A stretch of DNA of 64,000 nt from Butyrivibrio sp. (GCF_015056685.1 NZ_SVFW01000010.1:1-64000); one strand, 5' to 3'; shown: positions 27,406 to 37,075, numbered from the stretch's first letter. Notes: a model not told the origin generated them from the sequence alone. Numbers and translations: made by a program.

Positions 27406-28309
27406 GGAAATATTTCGTGGTATAAAAGCGGATGGAGTAGCGCTCTTTAAGTATGGTATTTTTCGAAAGAGAATTGATAACCGCAAAGATAAAAAGAAAA
27501 AGGATTATCTGGCAATAGCATGTATTATCAAAAATGAAGGCAGATATATAAAAGAATTCATTGAGTTTCATTTTTTGGCAGGAGTTGAAAGGATATATGT
27601 TTTTGACAATGGCTCTGAAGATGGGACGCGAGATGTTCTGGCTCCTTATATTGAGGATGGAAGAGTTGTATATTTCTATTTTCCTGGTGAAAAAATGCAG
27701 TTTGTAGCCTATAGATATGCCGTCAGATATTGCAGAAAGTATACCAGATGGCTTGCACTTTTGGATGCAGATGAATTTTTGTTTTCTCCTTTGGGTGATC
27801 TGAAAGATATTTTGAGAAATTATGAGAATGAAGTGGCAGTAGGAGTCAATTGGGTAAGTTATGGACCAAGTGGACATGAAAAGCGTCCGGAGGGGCTTGT
27901 TATCGAGAATTATTACCAGACTTTTGCTGATAAAGACCATCTTTTTAACAGGCATATAAAGAGTATAGTTGATCCTAAAAAAGTTAAGAGTATAAGATCA
28001 CCTCACTTTTGCAGATATATAGGAGACAAACTTGCGGTGGATGAAAATTATAAGCCAATTGATGGAAAGGTAAGAAATGCCCCTTATAAGTCAAGAGGTT
28101 TTACAGATAGAAACAGTGTAGAGAAACTCAGGATCAATCATTATATTACGAAGTCTTTAGAAGATTTACGTGAAAAGGGAAAGCGCGGTTATCCTGACGG
28201 GATGCCGTCCAATGTGTACGAGGAATCGGTGCAAAGATTTGATGTGCCGCTAGTAGAAGATAAGAGTATTGTGAGATTTATTGCTCCTTTGAAGGAGAAA
28301 ATTAAATAA
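27398..28309 (+). CDS. GT92/GT2-like glycosyltransferase
   Basis: GT-A-type enzyme of the glycosyl transferase 2/92-like group: LAIACIIKNEGRYIKEFIEF (~34-53), FDNGSEDGTRDVLAPYI, a DXD motif in LLDADEFLF (~122-130) and a late HYITKS. The start is GTG at 27398, 8 bases inside the upstream gene. Expected to add a sugar to the repeat unit in the cytoplasm; specificity unknown. Confidence 0.82.
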   Translation: MNKEIFRGIKADGVALFKYGIFRKRIDNRKDKKKKDYLAIACIIKNEGRYIKEFIEFHFLAGVERIYVFDNGSEDGTRDVLAPYIEDGRVVYFYFPGEKMQFVAYRYAVRYCRKYTRWLALLDADEFLFSPLGDLKDILRNYENEVAVGVNWVSYGPSGHEKRPEGLVIENYYQTFADKDHLFNRHIKSIVDPKKVKSIRSPHFCRYIGDKLAVDENYKPIDGKVRNAPYKSRGFTDRNSVEKLRINHYITKSLEDLREKGKRGYPDGMPSNVYEESVQRFDVPLVEDKSIVRFIAPLKEKIK

Positions 28310-28328
28310 ATGGCAGGATGGTTGTGAC

Positions 28329-29855
28329 ATGGCAGTAAGTCGTTCAAAAAGAACTGTTCAAAATATGATTTTTGGATTCATGTATCAGATTGTAACTGTA
28401 GTTTTGAACTTTGTTTCCAGAACAGTTTTTATTCATACTTTAGGAGCTGAATATCTGGGGCTAAACACAATATTTTCTGATGTATTAAGCCTCTTATCAA
28501 TGGCGGATTTAGGATTTGGCCTTGCCATGAGTTATAGCTTCTATAAACCTTTGGCAGAGGGCGATAAAGAAAAGATAAAATCCCTTACGGCTTTTTTTGG
28601 GAAAGTATACAACATAATTGCTATCGCAGCGACTGTTGTGGGACTGGCGCTTACACCTTTTTTGAGATACATAATAAAAACCGAGCAACCGGTTCCTCAT
28701 TTGGAAATATATTATTTCTTTGGTTTGGCAGGTGTAATTATTTCATATCTTTTTGTGTATAAGACAACTCTTTTGGTTGCTGATCAAAAAGATTACATGA
28801 TCGGTAAAATAAGAATAATAAGATCTCTTGTTGGGACAATCATTAAGATATTTGTTCTGGTCGCATGGAAAAACTATATATTATATTTAGCTGTAAATGT
28901 AATTGTTTCATTTTGCGGGAATTTCGCTGCTTCGAGAAAAGCAATAAAGGAATATCCATATATCAGGGATCTTAAAAGTGCAAAAGAATTAGATAAAGAA
29001 AGTAAACACAACATATTTGCAACACTAAGATCCATTATGCTTTACAAATTAGGAATGCTCCTTTTCCACTACACGGATAATATTCTTATATCCATGCTGT
29101 TGGGAGCAGCTGTTGTAGGTGTTTTCTCCAATTATTGGATGCTCAGCACAAGGCTTATTTTGGTTGAACAGATAGTATTTGCGTCCATGGTGGCCAGCGT
29201 TGGAAACCTTATGGTAAAGGAGTCAGAAAAAAAGAGATTGGAAGTTTTTGATTCCATGATGTCTATAAGCTATATTTTTTGTGGAATACTGACATGCGTT
29301 TACGGACTTGTAGCAGATGACATGGTTCATGTATGGCTTGGCAATGAGTTTCAGGTATCTACTTCAGTGGTAATAGCAATTGCGCTTAACACATATTTTA
29401 CCAGCGTACTTCATCCTGTAGCTATTATCAGAGAAGCAGCAGGTATTTACAATAAAGTAAAGTACTGTATTATGTTTGGCTCTATTCTTAACATTGTTTT
29501 GTCAATTGTTCTTGGATTAAAGCTTGGGTTGGTAGGAATAATACTTGCATCAGTCATTTCGAGAATTGCTTCATATTATTGGTTTGAGCCTGTTGTCATT
29601 TATCGTGACTTCTTTGGAGGAGGTTGCATAAAATTCTTTTTTGAGCTGTTTAAAAATTTTATATTGGTTCTGGTGGTTATTTTGGTGCTGCACTTAATTT
29701 CAAGAAATTTCGTTCCTGGTAACTGGTTTGAACTAATTATAAAAGGTGGGATAATTGGCGTGATCTGCACCATCATTTTTATGGGAGCATATATCAGAAC
29801 GCCCGGAGCTCAGAATATTATCGTGAAGATTAAAAGTCTTTTAGGAAGGAACTAG
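28329..29855 (+). CDS. Wzx-like polysaccharide flippase
   Basis: MATE/MOP-superfamily protein with about twelve to fourteen helices, opening with SKRTVQNMIFGFMYQIVTVV followed by SRTVFIHTLGAEYLGLNTIF, the classical Wzx/RfbX start. It moves the lipid-linked repeat unit across the membrane for the Wzy polymerase. 19 bases after the preceding gene. Confidence 0.9.
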   Translation: MAVSRSKRTVQNMIFGFMYQIVTVVLNFVSRTVFIHTLGAEYLGLNTIFSDVLSLLSMADLGFGLAMSYSFYKPLAEGDKEKIKSLTAFFGKVYNIIAIAATVVGLALTPFLRYIIKTEQPVPHLEIYYFFGLAGVIISYLFVYKTTLLVADQKDYMIGKIRIIRSLVGTIIKIFVLVAWKNYILYLAVNVIVSFCGNFAASRKAIKEYPYIRDLKSAKELDKESKHNIFATLRSIMLYKLGMLLFHYTDNILISMLLGAAVVGVFSNYWMLSTRLILVEQIVFASMVASVGNLMVKESEKKRLEVFDSMMSISYIFCGILTCVYGLVADDMVHVWLGNEFQVSTSVVIAIALNTYFTSVLHPVAIIREAAGIYNKVKYCIMFGSILNIVLSIVLGLKLGLVGIILASVISRIASYYWFEPVVIYRDFFGGGCIKFFFELFKNFILVLVVILVLHLISRNFVPGNWFELIIKGGIIGVICTIIFMGAYIRTPGAQNIIVKIKSLLGRN

Positions 29856-29859
29856 TGTA

Positions 29860-30948
29860 ATGAAACGGAAGCTAAAGGTATTTGCATTTAAGCTTATAAG
29901 AGTCATTGGAAGATTCTTCTATAGAAGACGAATATGGCTTATTAACGATAGGGCTATGCTGGCAGGAGATAATGGAGAAGCGTTTTTTAGATTTCTTTCT
30001 AATAAGGATGTTGATGCTGTTTTTGCCATAAAAAGAAAGAGTCCTGATTATGAGAGAGTAAAAAAATACGGTGAAGTTGTTGAATATGAATCATTAAAAC
30101 ATAAATTTTTATCAAGTGTTTGCGATTGTCATATAGGTTCGATCACTATACATATGGATGATCATGAAGAGGCACCTCAGATATTCTTGCAGCATGGGGT
30201 TATATTCAGTGATTGTTCGAGCTATCTAAATCCTGCAAGCCATGACAAATTCTATATATTAACAAGTGCTGAAAAGGAAAAAAATGGTCTATGCACTGGC
30301 AGATATACAATAAAAAATGACAATATCTGGCTTACAGGGCTGCCAAGATTTGATTACTTAAATGATAACTCGAAAAAAAAGATAGTAATTATTTTTTCAT
30401 GGAGGACAGATATTCCATTGCTGACCCGTGAAGAAGTGCTGAATTCTTTATATGTAAGGACTATTCTTAGAATTTTTGATGATGAAAGAATAAACAGGGT
30501 GTTAAAGGATGCAGGGTATGAATTATATATAAAACTTCATCCTGAAGTTCAAATACTTGAAAGTATTCTTCCAGAGAGGATTAAAAACAGAATTTACAGA
30601 GAATCATTTAATAAATTATATGAAGAAGCCTCTTTACTAATAACGGATTATTCTTCAGCAATTTCTGATTTTGTTTATTTGAATAAACCTGTTCTTTACT
30701 ATCATTTTGATAATGGTGAATATTATAATGGCCCATTTAAAGCAAAAGGTGATTATGACTATGAAAAAGATGGTTTTGGTCCGGTGACTTATTCATTTGA
30801 TGATTTTGCAAATGAACTGGAAAAAATAATAAATAACCATTGCATAATGGAAAAAAAATATAAGGATCGTGTAGATAAGTTTTTTGCATATCATGATCGG
30901 AACAATTGTGAGAGAGTTTACCAGAACATTAAGAGACTAATAGGATGA
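29860..30948 (+). CDS. TagF/TagB-like CDP-polyol phosphotransferase
   Basis: CDP-glycerol glycerophosphotransferase family: FLQHGVIFSD (~109-118), TGLPRFDYL, the FSWRTD segment in place of the usual PTWR, YIKLHPEV, and the nucleotide-binding TDYSSAISDFVYLNKPVLYY (~259-278). It would add glycerol- or ribitol-phosphate to the glycan, giving a teichoic-acid-like decoration. No CDP-glycerol synthesis gene lies nearby. It overlaps the following lasso kinase gene by 4 bases, tying the polysaccharide and peptide genes into one transcript. Confidence 0.87.
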   Translation: MKRKLKVFAFKLIRVIGRFFYRRRIWLINDRAMLAGDNGEAFFRFLSNKDVDAVFAIKRKSPDYERVKKYGEVVEYESLKHKFLSSVCDCHIGSITIHMDDHEEAPQIFLQHGVIFSDCSSYLNPASHDKFYILTSAEKEKNGLCTGRYTIKNDNIWLTGLPRFDYLNDNSKKKIVIIFSWRTDIPLLTREEVLNSLYVRTILRIFDDERINRVLKDAGYELYIKLHPEVQILESILPERIKNRIYRESFNKLYEEASLLITDYSSAISDFVYLNKPVLYYHFDNGEYYNGPFKAKGDYDYEKDGFGPVTYSFDDFANELEKIINNHCIMEKKYKDRVDKFFAYHDRNNCERVYQNIKRLIG

Positions 30949-31889
30949 GTTTTTATTATAAGGCGTATGGATTAAATATACATTCAAATATTGAGTTTTC
31001 TCAGTTGCTCACTGTAAATGTCACAGATGATAAAGCTGATTTAGATATAAGTGTTGAAGAAAGCGAAATTCTGTCTGTGGACGGAAAGACAGAGCTTGTA
31101 GGTAAGCCTTTTTACGGAAAGACAATATCAGGGCAATGGTTTATTAACCAGGTAGGTAAATTCCTTGTTGAAACTAAAAATGGAAAATCTAATATAAAAT
31201 GTACTAAGTACAAAGACGCGGACTTAGATATTGTTAAATGTTTTGTTTTAGGAATCTGTATTGCCATAGTTTTTACGCAGAGAAAGAAAATAGTTTTGCA
31301 TGGTAGTTCACTTATGTATAAGGGCTGTACTTTCATGATATGTGGAGACAGCGGAGCAGGTAAATCTACTCTTTCTACAGCATTTATAGAGAATGGAGCA
31401 CTGCTTTTAGCAGATGACATATCTGTTCTTGATGAGGAAAATGGCGAAATATATACCTTTCCCGGATTCCCTGAGCAAAAGCTCTGTAAGGATGCTGTAC
31501 TAAGGCAAAAATATGAAATTGAAAAGCTTAGATTTATAAATGATGAAAAGGGAAAATATGGTGTAAACAGAACCAATGTTTTTGCAGATGAAAAGAAGAA
31601 AGCAAATGTTATGTTTGTGATTCACTCTAAACATGCCAAGGACATGGATAACAGCATGATCCAAAATGGGATTGTTGCTTATGAAGTATGCGGCGCAGAT
31701 AAAGTCAATGCCATAACAGATTGCTTTTTTCTCAGAGAACTCTATGGAGATATTTTACTTCTGCCACCTGATGAAATGGAGAAATGTTTTAAGATGGCAA
31801 AGCAGATGAAGATAGTTGATATAACAAGAGATAGAAATAAAGATACTTTAAAACAGTTGAAAGATATTATTATAGACAATTTGTTTTGA
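30945..31889 (+). CDS. HPr-kinase-like lasso peptide kinase, copy 1
   Basis: A 314-residue protein with a variable N-terminal domain and a C-terminal HPr-kinase-like P-loop domain: Walker A GDSGAGKST (~134-142) and LLADDISVLDE. Proteins of this type phosphorylate the C-terminal serine of paeninodin-type lasso peptides (family knowledge). It is placed directly before a lasso cyclase, as usual, but the neighbouring precursor ends in proline rather than serine, so its substrate is unclear. Paralogue of the 50376 protein: both begin with a YGLNI(H/N)S(N/D)IEF motif. Confidence 0.85.
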   Translation: MSFYYKAYGLNIHSNIEFSQLLTVNVTDDKADLDISVEESEILSVDGKTELVGKPFYGKTISGQWFINQVGKFLVETKNGKSNIKCTKYKDADLDIVKCFVLGICIAIVFTQRKKIVLHGSSLMYKGCTFMICGDSGAGKSTLSTAFIENGALLLADDISVLDEENGEIYTFPGFPEQKLCKDAVLRQKYEIEKLRFINDEKGKYGVNRTNVFADEKKKANVMFVIHSKHAKDMDNSMIQNGIVAYEVCGADKVNAITDCFFLRELYGDILLLPPDEMEKCFKMAKQMKIVDITRDRNKDTLKQLKDIIIDNLF

Positions 31890-31913
31890 TTTAGATAACA
31901 GGGGAGAAAAGTT

Positions 31914-33890
31914 TTGTCGGCGATTTGGGGATGTATAAGCAGGAAAAACAACAGAATAGATGATTTAAGCCAGAAGATGAAAGAAACATATCTTGAATGT
32001 GCAATTGACAGATATGATGAGAAGTTTTTTGACGGGGGCTTTTTTGCTTGTGGTCTTCAGTATTTTAATTGCAGGTCGAGAAAAGATATTCTTCCTATAT
32101 ATGATGTCCAAAATGGACTTATTTTTACCGCGGACATTATACTTAATAACAGGGATAATACAGTCTTTGAAATTTCCAATGAACTTAAAACTAATAATGG
32201 ATTAAGCCTTGCTTTTTTGAATGAAACTTATAGTGAGATGTCTCTTAATGAAATACCGGACGGGGCATTAGCTTATTTGGCATGGCTGATTTGGAGAGAG
32301 AAGTTTGTTGATCATATCCAGGGGCTTTTTGCTATAGCTATATATGATATGACAAAGAAAGAATTTTTTCTTTTCTCTGACCATATGTGCAATAGAAGTA
32401 TTTACTATTTCGTAAATGATGATATGCTCTTGTTTTCAACTCTTCCAAGGGCAATCTTGGAGGTGATGCCGAAGGAATTAAAGGGAATCAATGAAAAGTG
32501 GTTTGTAGCATGTGAAGCTGATAGTATGCCTCAAATGTATTATTTTCCTTCGCTTACCCCTTTTGATAATGTATATCAGTTAACAAGGGGAGAACTTTTA
32601 AAGGTAAAAATTTGTGCTGAAAATAAGGGTTTTACCAAAAGAATAGTTGATTATTGGAATCCAAAATTTAAAAGAAATAAAGGTCATGGTCTTAATTATA
32701 AAGATATATTTATAAATACTTTCACGGAATGTGTAAAAGATACTATTGATACAGATGGGGATGTTGCTATCGCTTTAAGCGGTGGCCTTGATTCTACTTC
32801 CGTTTGTGCTATTGCTGCGAGGCTTTTAGCAAAGCAGAATAAGAAAATATATTCATATACATCTGTTCCACTACCGGGGTATAAAAGTGACTATGATGCT
32901 TCTGTTGTGGTTGATGAATCAGAAGGTGTCAGAAAAATGTGCCAGATGTATGACAATATTGTTCCTGAGTTTGCTGCTTGTGAAGAAAAGAGTGCTTTTA
33001 CTGAAATGGAAAGGCTTGTCCATATGCTTGCTATTCCGGTTAAAGTGTGTAGTAATGCGGTCTGGATAGATGAAATTCAGCAAAGAGCCCGCAAGAGAAA
33101 GTGCAGAGTGTTTCTTAACGGACATTTTGGAAATTCGACTGTCTCAAATGGAGGAGTCCTTGGCAGAGTATGTGATGAGATATTATGTGGAAACTTTTTT
33201 GAGGCCAAAAGACAGCTCGCATATTATGGAGAAAAGCACGGAATAACCCGAAAAGAACTTGTATGCGGTACGCTAAGACAGTTATTAAAAGGAATTTTTC
33301 TAATCCTTAACTGTGACAGGGCTTTTATTAATAGTTTCGATGACAGGTATATTAAGAAAGGCCTTGTTAATAAGCATAAAATAATTAGCTACCAAAGAAA
33401 AACATATTTAAGGCTGGGGTACTCAGAACTAAGAAGCAGAAAGAATGTTATGGCGTTTGTTTTGGATAAAGCTGCACTACAGAATGTATGTGTTTATGAT
33501 ACGGCTTTTAGCCTCTATTATGGGATCATAACAAGGGATCCTACCAAAGATAAGAGAATTGTGGAGCTTGTAGGAAACATGCCTTCTTGCGAATTTGCAG
33601 ATAAGGGAATTGAAAGACGGCTTATAAGAAAATACATGGCTGGTTTCATTCCTGATTCCATACGTATGGAAGATAGAAAAGTAGGTCGACAGTCAGCGGA
33701 TATGACTTACAGACTTGGAAAAATTGGTGAAAAGAGTATAAATACTGATCCTAAATCAAAGATTTATAAATATTTTGATATATTTGAGGTAAAGAAGTTA
33801 TTTGATAGTGATATTACAAAAGACAATGCGACAGATATTGTGCGTATTATGGTAGCTGATAAATTTTTGGAAGAGTTTGGATGTGTCTGA
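31914..33890 (+). CDS. Asparagine synthetase-like lasso cyclase, copy 1
   Basis: A 658-residue class B asparagine synthetase homologue. The N-terminus is MSAIWG, lacking the Cys needed by true glutamine amidotransferases, and the PP-loop ALSGGLDSTS (~287-296) for AMP activation is intact. This is the layout of lasso C proteins, which activate an Asp/Glu side chain for macrolactam formation. The start is TTG at 31914, supported by GGGGAG upstream and by the ATG-initiated MSAIWG of the second copy. Follows the kinase gene by 24 bases. The precursor gene next to it lies on the opposite strand. Confidence 0.88.
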   Translation: MSAIWGCISRKNNRIDDLSQKMKETYLECAIDRYDEKFFDGGFFACGLQYFNCRSRKDILPIYDVQNGLIFTADIILNNRDNTVFEISNELKTNNGLSLAFLNETYSEMSLNEIPDGALAYLAWLIWREKFVDHIQGLFAIAIYDMTKKEFFLFSDHMCNRSIYYFVNDDMLLFSTLPRAILEVMPKELKGINEKWFVACEADSMPQMYYFPSLTPFDNVYQLTRGELLKVKICAENKGFTKRIVDYWNPKFKRNKGHGLNYKDIFINTFTECVKDTIDTDGDVAIALSGGLDSTSVCAIAARLLAKQNKKIYSYTSVPLPGYKSDYDASVVVDESEGVRKMCQMYDNIVPEFAACEEKSAFTEMERLVHMLAIPVKVCSNAVWIDEIQQRARKRKCRVFLNGHFGNSTVSNGGVLGRVCDEILCGNFFEAKRQLAYYGEKHGITRKELVCGTLRQLLKGIFLILNCDRAFINSFDDRYIKKGLVNKHKIISYQRKTYLRLGYSELRSRKNVMAFVLDKAALQNVCVYDTAFSLYYGIITRDPTKDKRIVELVGNMPSCEFADKGIERRLIRKYMAGFIPDSIRMEDRKVGRQSADMTYRLGKIGEKSINTDPKSKIYKYFDIFEVKKLFDSDITKDNATDIVRIMVADKFLEEFGCV

Positions 33891-33894
33891 TGAA

Positions 33895-33923
33895 TAAAAA
33901 AAGACCATGATGACCATGGCCTT
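33895..33923 (-). terminator. Terminator of the antisense lasso precursor gene
   Basis: AAGACCATG and CATGGCCTT form a 9-bp stem with loop ATGAC. The one imperfect position is a U-G pair only in the minus-strand RNA, and seven A on the plus strand give the U-tract on the minus strand. It lies 10 bases past the precursor stop and just past the cyclase stop. Confidence 0.8.
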
Positions 33924-33932
33924 GGTGATGGG

Positions 33933-34118
33933 TTATGGATTAATCGGATCTACGATGTCTTTTCTGTTATCGGTATTCATTCCGGTGCCGCTGAAAGAAT
34001 GGTAAAGATTTCCATCCTGAGCTCTGAATGTATAGTCAGGATTAATTTGAATAGCAGAACCACGAGCGGTTTTATTTATATCAAGTTCTTCAATGATAGG
34101 TTTATTCCAAGTTTTCAT
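33933..34118 (-). CDS. Lasso peptide precursor 1 (61 aa)
   Basis: Starts MKTWNKPIIEELDINKT, the leader of Firmicute lasso precursors: aromatic-x-x-Pro at residues 4-7 and a Thr at 17. With the usual Thr at -2, the core would start at Arg19 and the first Asp would be residue 10 of the core; starting at Gly20 gives a normal 9-residue ring, GSAIQINPD, but puts Thr at -3. The tail is long and ends INP, not Ser. The ATG at 34118 is chosen because GGAGG lies 7 bases upstream. The gene is convergent with its cyclase and has its own terminator. Confidence 0.82.
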   Translation of the reverse strand: MKTWNKPIIEELDINKTARGSAIQINPDYTFRAQDGNLYHSFSGTGMNTDNRKDIVDPINP

Positions 34119-34161
34119 AAACATTCCTCCGTACACAAATAGCTTATAAAAAAAAGCTAGC

Positions 34162-34191
34162 ATTTTAAAGAGCTTGTGTAAAGAATTCTAA
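34162..34191 (-). promoter_or_regulatory. Weak candidate promoter for lasso precursor 1
   Basis: On the minus strand TAAAAT (complement of 34162-34167) with TTAGAA 18 bases upstream; a TTTACA 17 bases before TAGCTT is an alternative. Neither is strong. Its position between the divergent precursor and peptidase genes makes a promoter here likely. Confidence 0.3.
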
Positions 34192-34227
34192 CAAAAATGA
34201 AAGAATTAATTATTGCAAAGGTGTTTT

Positions 34228-34689
34228 ATGGGACTTTTTTCTAGAGGATACAGATTTTTACGATACAACGAGCATAAAAGAGAAACATTAAAAGCATATT
34301 TTTGGTCTGGGGTTTACAGGTATCAGATTCTTTATAAACCAAGTAAAGAGCTTAAGCCCAAATGGGGGATTGCAGGTGAAGAATCATCAAGAAATGCTTC
34401 ATTTGACAACTACAGATATGCAAAAAAGGTCTCGTACGCTGTAAATCAGGTGTGCAGCAAGACAAAATGGGAGAGTAAGTGCCTTGTAAGAGCACTTACA
34501 GCTCAGAAACTATTGGCGGATAAAGGTATTGATTCCACTTTATATCTTGGATGCAAGGAAGATGAGAACAAAAAAATGATTGCCCACGCATGGATTAGGT
34601 GTGGAGAAGCATATGTAACGGGTGGCAATGGTACTGCTGATGGTTATGCAGTAGTAGAAAAGTTCAGGGCTGGAATAAATAATGAGTAA
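34228..34689 (+). CDS. Lasso leader peptidase (B2, transglutaminase-like)
   Basis: A 153-residue B2-type cysteine protease that removes the leader from lasso precursors, bound by the B1 protein. Cys85 in WESKCLVRALTAQKLL and His120 in MIAHAWIRCG are the conserved catalytic residues, with STLYLGC between them. The ATG at 34228 gives MGLFSRGYRFL; a TTG 15 bases upstream is less likely. It is the only B2 protein seen, so it presumably serves both precursors. Its stop overlaps the start of the ABC exporter gene. Confidence 0.88.
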   Translation: MGLFSRGYRFLRYNEHKRETLKAYFWSGVYRYQILYKPSKELKPKWGIAGEESSRNASFDNYRYAKKVSYAVNQVCSKTKWESKCLVRALTAQKLLADKGIDSTLYLGCKEDENKKMIAHAWIRCGEAYVTGGNGTADGYAVVEKFRAGINNE

Positions 34690-36373
34690 GATTCAGAAAC
34701 TTAAAAAGTATTGGAATAAAAGAGACGAAGCAAGAGAATACTTTAAATGGGTATTGGGGTACACAAAGCCATATGTTCCAAGGCTTCTTTTAATACTTGT
34801 TTTTGACATTCTGGCTACTTTATTATCAGTCGGAATGGCAATAATAGGAAAGGAACTGATAGACAGAGCAATTGAGGGCAGATTATCACAGCTTTGGAAT
34901 ATTATTGCCTTATATGTACTTGTTATATTTGGAAGTGCAGCTCTTTCTCTGGTTAGTGGCCTGTTTTCAACAGTGGTATATGAGAAGTTTGGATTTGGAA
35001 TTAGAAAAAAGGTATACAGAAGAATCCTTGATACAACCTGGCTTGATATATCCAAGTATCACACGGGAGATCTGATGACAAGGCTTACCAGTGATGTCTC
35101 TGCTGTGGCAGATGGTATTTCAACTACGATTCCTACAGTACTTAGACTTTTAATAGAGCTTATAGTTACTTTTTTCACACTGGCATATTACGATCTTAAG
35201 CTCGCTCTTTTTGCACTTCTTGTGGCACCTGTAGCAATGCTTTCAAGTATGATTCTTGGAAATAAGCTTAAGTACTTACAGGTTAAGGTACAGCAGTCTG
35301 AGTCAAAATATCGCTCATTTATGCAGGAGAGCCTTGCAAATATTCTTATAGAAAAGTCCTTTTGCCTTGAAGATTTCTCTGAGGAAAAGCTTACCCAGAT
35401 GAGAGATGAAAGATTTTACTGGGTATTTAAAAAGAACAGGACCAATATGTTTGCGCAGGCAGCAATGGGGATTTCATTTCAGCTTGGATATGTAGTGGCT
35501 TTTACCTGGGGAGTGATATGTGTCGCCAATAAGACAATCACTTATGGTACAATGACAGTTTTTTTGCAGCTTGTTAATAGAGTTCAGGCTCCAATTGTAA
35601 GCCTTGCGCAGGTAGTTCCCAGAATCATTTCAATGCTTGCATCTGCGGGGCGAATCATCGAATTACAAAATCTTCCAAAGGAACACTTTCAAGGAAGTTC
35701 GATACAGCCTGAAAAGATTGGAGTTAAAGTTTCTAATGTATCCTTTGGATATAGTGATGAACTTGTTTTTGATGATGCTACTACTGAAATAAAGCCTGGA
35801 GAGTTTACAGCAATAGTGGGAAAATCAGGCATTGGTAAGACAACACTTGTAAGACTCATAATGGCATTTACCAAGAATATGACCGGAAATATTGAGTTTT
35901 TTAATGATGAAGGTCAGAAGATGAAGGCAAGTCCTGATGCCAGAAAGTTCATTGCTTATGTTCCGCAGGGAAATACTCTGTTTAGCGGAACAATAAAAGA
36001 TAACATCCTTATGGGAAATATGGATGCTAGTGATGAAGAAGTGATTAATGCTTTAGAAAGTGCAGCTGCATATGATTTTGTGAGAGAATTCCCAAAGGGG
36101 ATTGATACTTTGATCGGAGAAAAAGGAATTGGTATATCTGAAGGACAGGCACAACGAATTGCCATTGCAAGAGCGCTTGTCAGACGAGCACCATTTATGA
36201 TCCTTGATGAGGCTACTTCTTCACTTGATGAGAGTACAGAGCTTAAGGTGCTTGAAGGAATAAGAAAATGGAGACCATCTCCGACATGTCTATTGATAAC
36301 ACATAGAAGATCAGTCTTGCAGTATTGTGACAGGGAGATTGTGATTGAAGATAAGAAATTGAGGGATGCATGA
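34682..36373 (+). CDS. Lasso peptide ABC exporter (D protein)
   Basis: Single-chain exporter-type ABC half-transporter: about six helices in residues 25-310 and a nucleotide-binding domain with Walker A GKSGIGKTT, signature ISEGQAQR, Walker B MILDEATSSLD and H-loop ITHRRS. All catalytic residues are present, so a homodimer is expected. It overlaps the leader peptidase gene by 8 bases and is the likely exporter and immunity factor for the mature peptides. It has no N-terminal C39 peptidase domain, consistent with a separate leader peptidase. Confidence 0.88.
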   Translation: MSKIQKLKKYWNKRDEAREYFKWVLGYTKPYVPRLLLILVFDILATLLSVGMAIIGKELIDRAIEGRLSQLWNIIALYVLVIFGSAALSLVSGLFSTVVYEKFGFGIRKKVYRRILDTTWLDISKYHTGDLMTRLTSDVSAVADGISTTIPTVLRLLIELIVTFFTLAYYDLKLALFALLVAPVAMLSSMILGNKLKYLQVKVQQSESKYRSFMQESLANILIEKSFCLEDFSEEKLTQMRDERFYWVFKKNRTNMFAQAAMGISFQLGYVVAFTWGVICVANKTITYGTMTVFLQLVNRVQAPIVSLAQVVPRIISMLASAGRIIELQNLPKEHFQGSSIQPEKIGVKVSNVSFGYSDELVFDDATTEIKPGEFTAIVGKSGIGKTTLVRLIMAFTKNMTGNIEFFNDEGQKMKASPDARKFIAYVPQGNTLFSGTIKDNILMGNMDASDEEVINALESAAAYDFVREFPKGIDTLIGEKGIGISEGQAQRIAIARALVRRAPFMILDEATSSLDESTELKVLEGIRKWRPSPTCLLITHRRSVLQYCDREIVIEDKKLRDA

Positions 36374-37065
36374 TGAAAAAAATCCTAATGATAGATGATG
36401 ACAGAGAAGTGTTAGAAATAAATAAGAAATTTTTAGAAGAAAAGGGCTGCAAAGTCAAAATATGTAGTGTTGCTTCTAAAGGTGAAGATTTAGTTAAAAG
36501 CTTTAATCCGGATTGCATTTTGCTCGATGTAATGATGCCGGTAATAGATGGGATTACTCTGTGTAGAAAAATAAGGAAAATAACTGATGTACCGGTGCTC
36601 TTTTTATCCGGAAAAGTGATGGAAGAAGATAAGCTCGACGGGTTTGATGCAGGTGCTGATGATTATATTGAAAAGCCATACAGCTTAAATGAACTATATG
36701 CCAGAATTCTTGTTCATTTGAGAAGAAGTAGTAAGGGGGCAAATGCTAAATCTGAGAAGATGATAATCGATATGGGGCCGTTTTTATTGGATAAAGAAAA
36801 GCATAAGCTATTCTACAATAACGAAGAGATACTTCTTTCTATAAAAGAATATGATCTTATATTGTATCTTGCGCAGAATATAGGTAAAGAAGTTCTATTT
36901 GAAGACATTGGAGTTAAGCTCTGGGGGACTTATACAGAAAATGATCGTAGAACAGTTATGGTCAATGTATCAAGGCTTCGAAAAAAGATTGAAGCTCAAA
37001 CAGGGGTGGATAATCTGATAGAGACTGTTTGGGCAAAAGGGTATAAATTGGTAAATCTTAAGTGA
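36370..37065 (+). CDS. OmpR-type response regulator
   Basis: Receiver domain (1-120) with the acidic pair DDD near residue 9-11, phospho-acceptor Asp53 in LLDVMMPVIDG, and Lys in YIEKPYSLNEL, then a winged-helix DNA-binding domain ending KIEAQTGVDNLIETVWAKGYKL. Start overlaps the exporter gene by 4 bases, so it is cotranscribed with the lasso export genes. It most likely controls this locus or responds to the peptide. Confidence 0.92.
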   Translation: MMKKILMIDDDREVLEINKKFLEEKGCKVKICSVASKGEDLVKSFNPDCILLDVMMPVIDGITLCRKIRKITDVPVLFLSGKVMEEDKLDGFDAGADDYIEKPYSLNELYARILVHLRRSSKGANAKSEKMIIDMGPFLLDKEKHKLFYNNEEILLSIKEYDLILYLAQNIGKEVLFEDIGVKLWGTYTENDRRTVMVNVSRLRKKIEAQTGVDNLIETVWAKGYKLVNLK

Positions 37066-37075
37066 TGAGGGGATT

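Noticed and set aside
27371..27955. 194-residue minus-strand frame
   Set aside because: Antisense to the GT92-like gene, with no motif and poor start.
31112..31576. 154-residue minus-strand frame
   Set aside because: Antisense to the lasso kinase with intact P-loop on the plus strand.
31914..33890. True asparagine synthetase
   Set aside because: N-terminal Cys needed for glutaminase activity is absent and the gene sits with a lasso kinase, peptidase and precursor.
36162..36373. C39 peptidase-containing bacteriocin transporter
   Set aside because: The ABC exporter at 34682 lacks an N-terminal peptidase domain; leader removal is assigned to the separate B2 protein.
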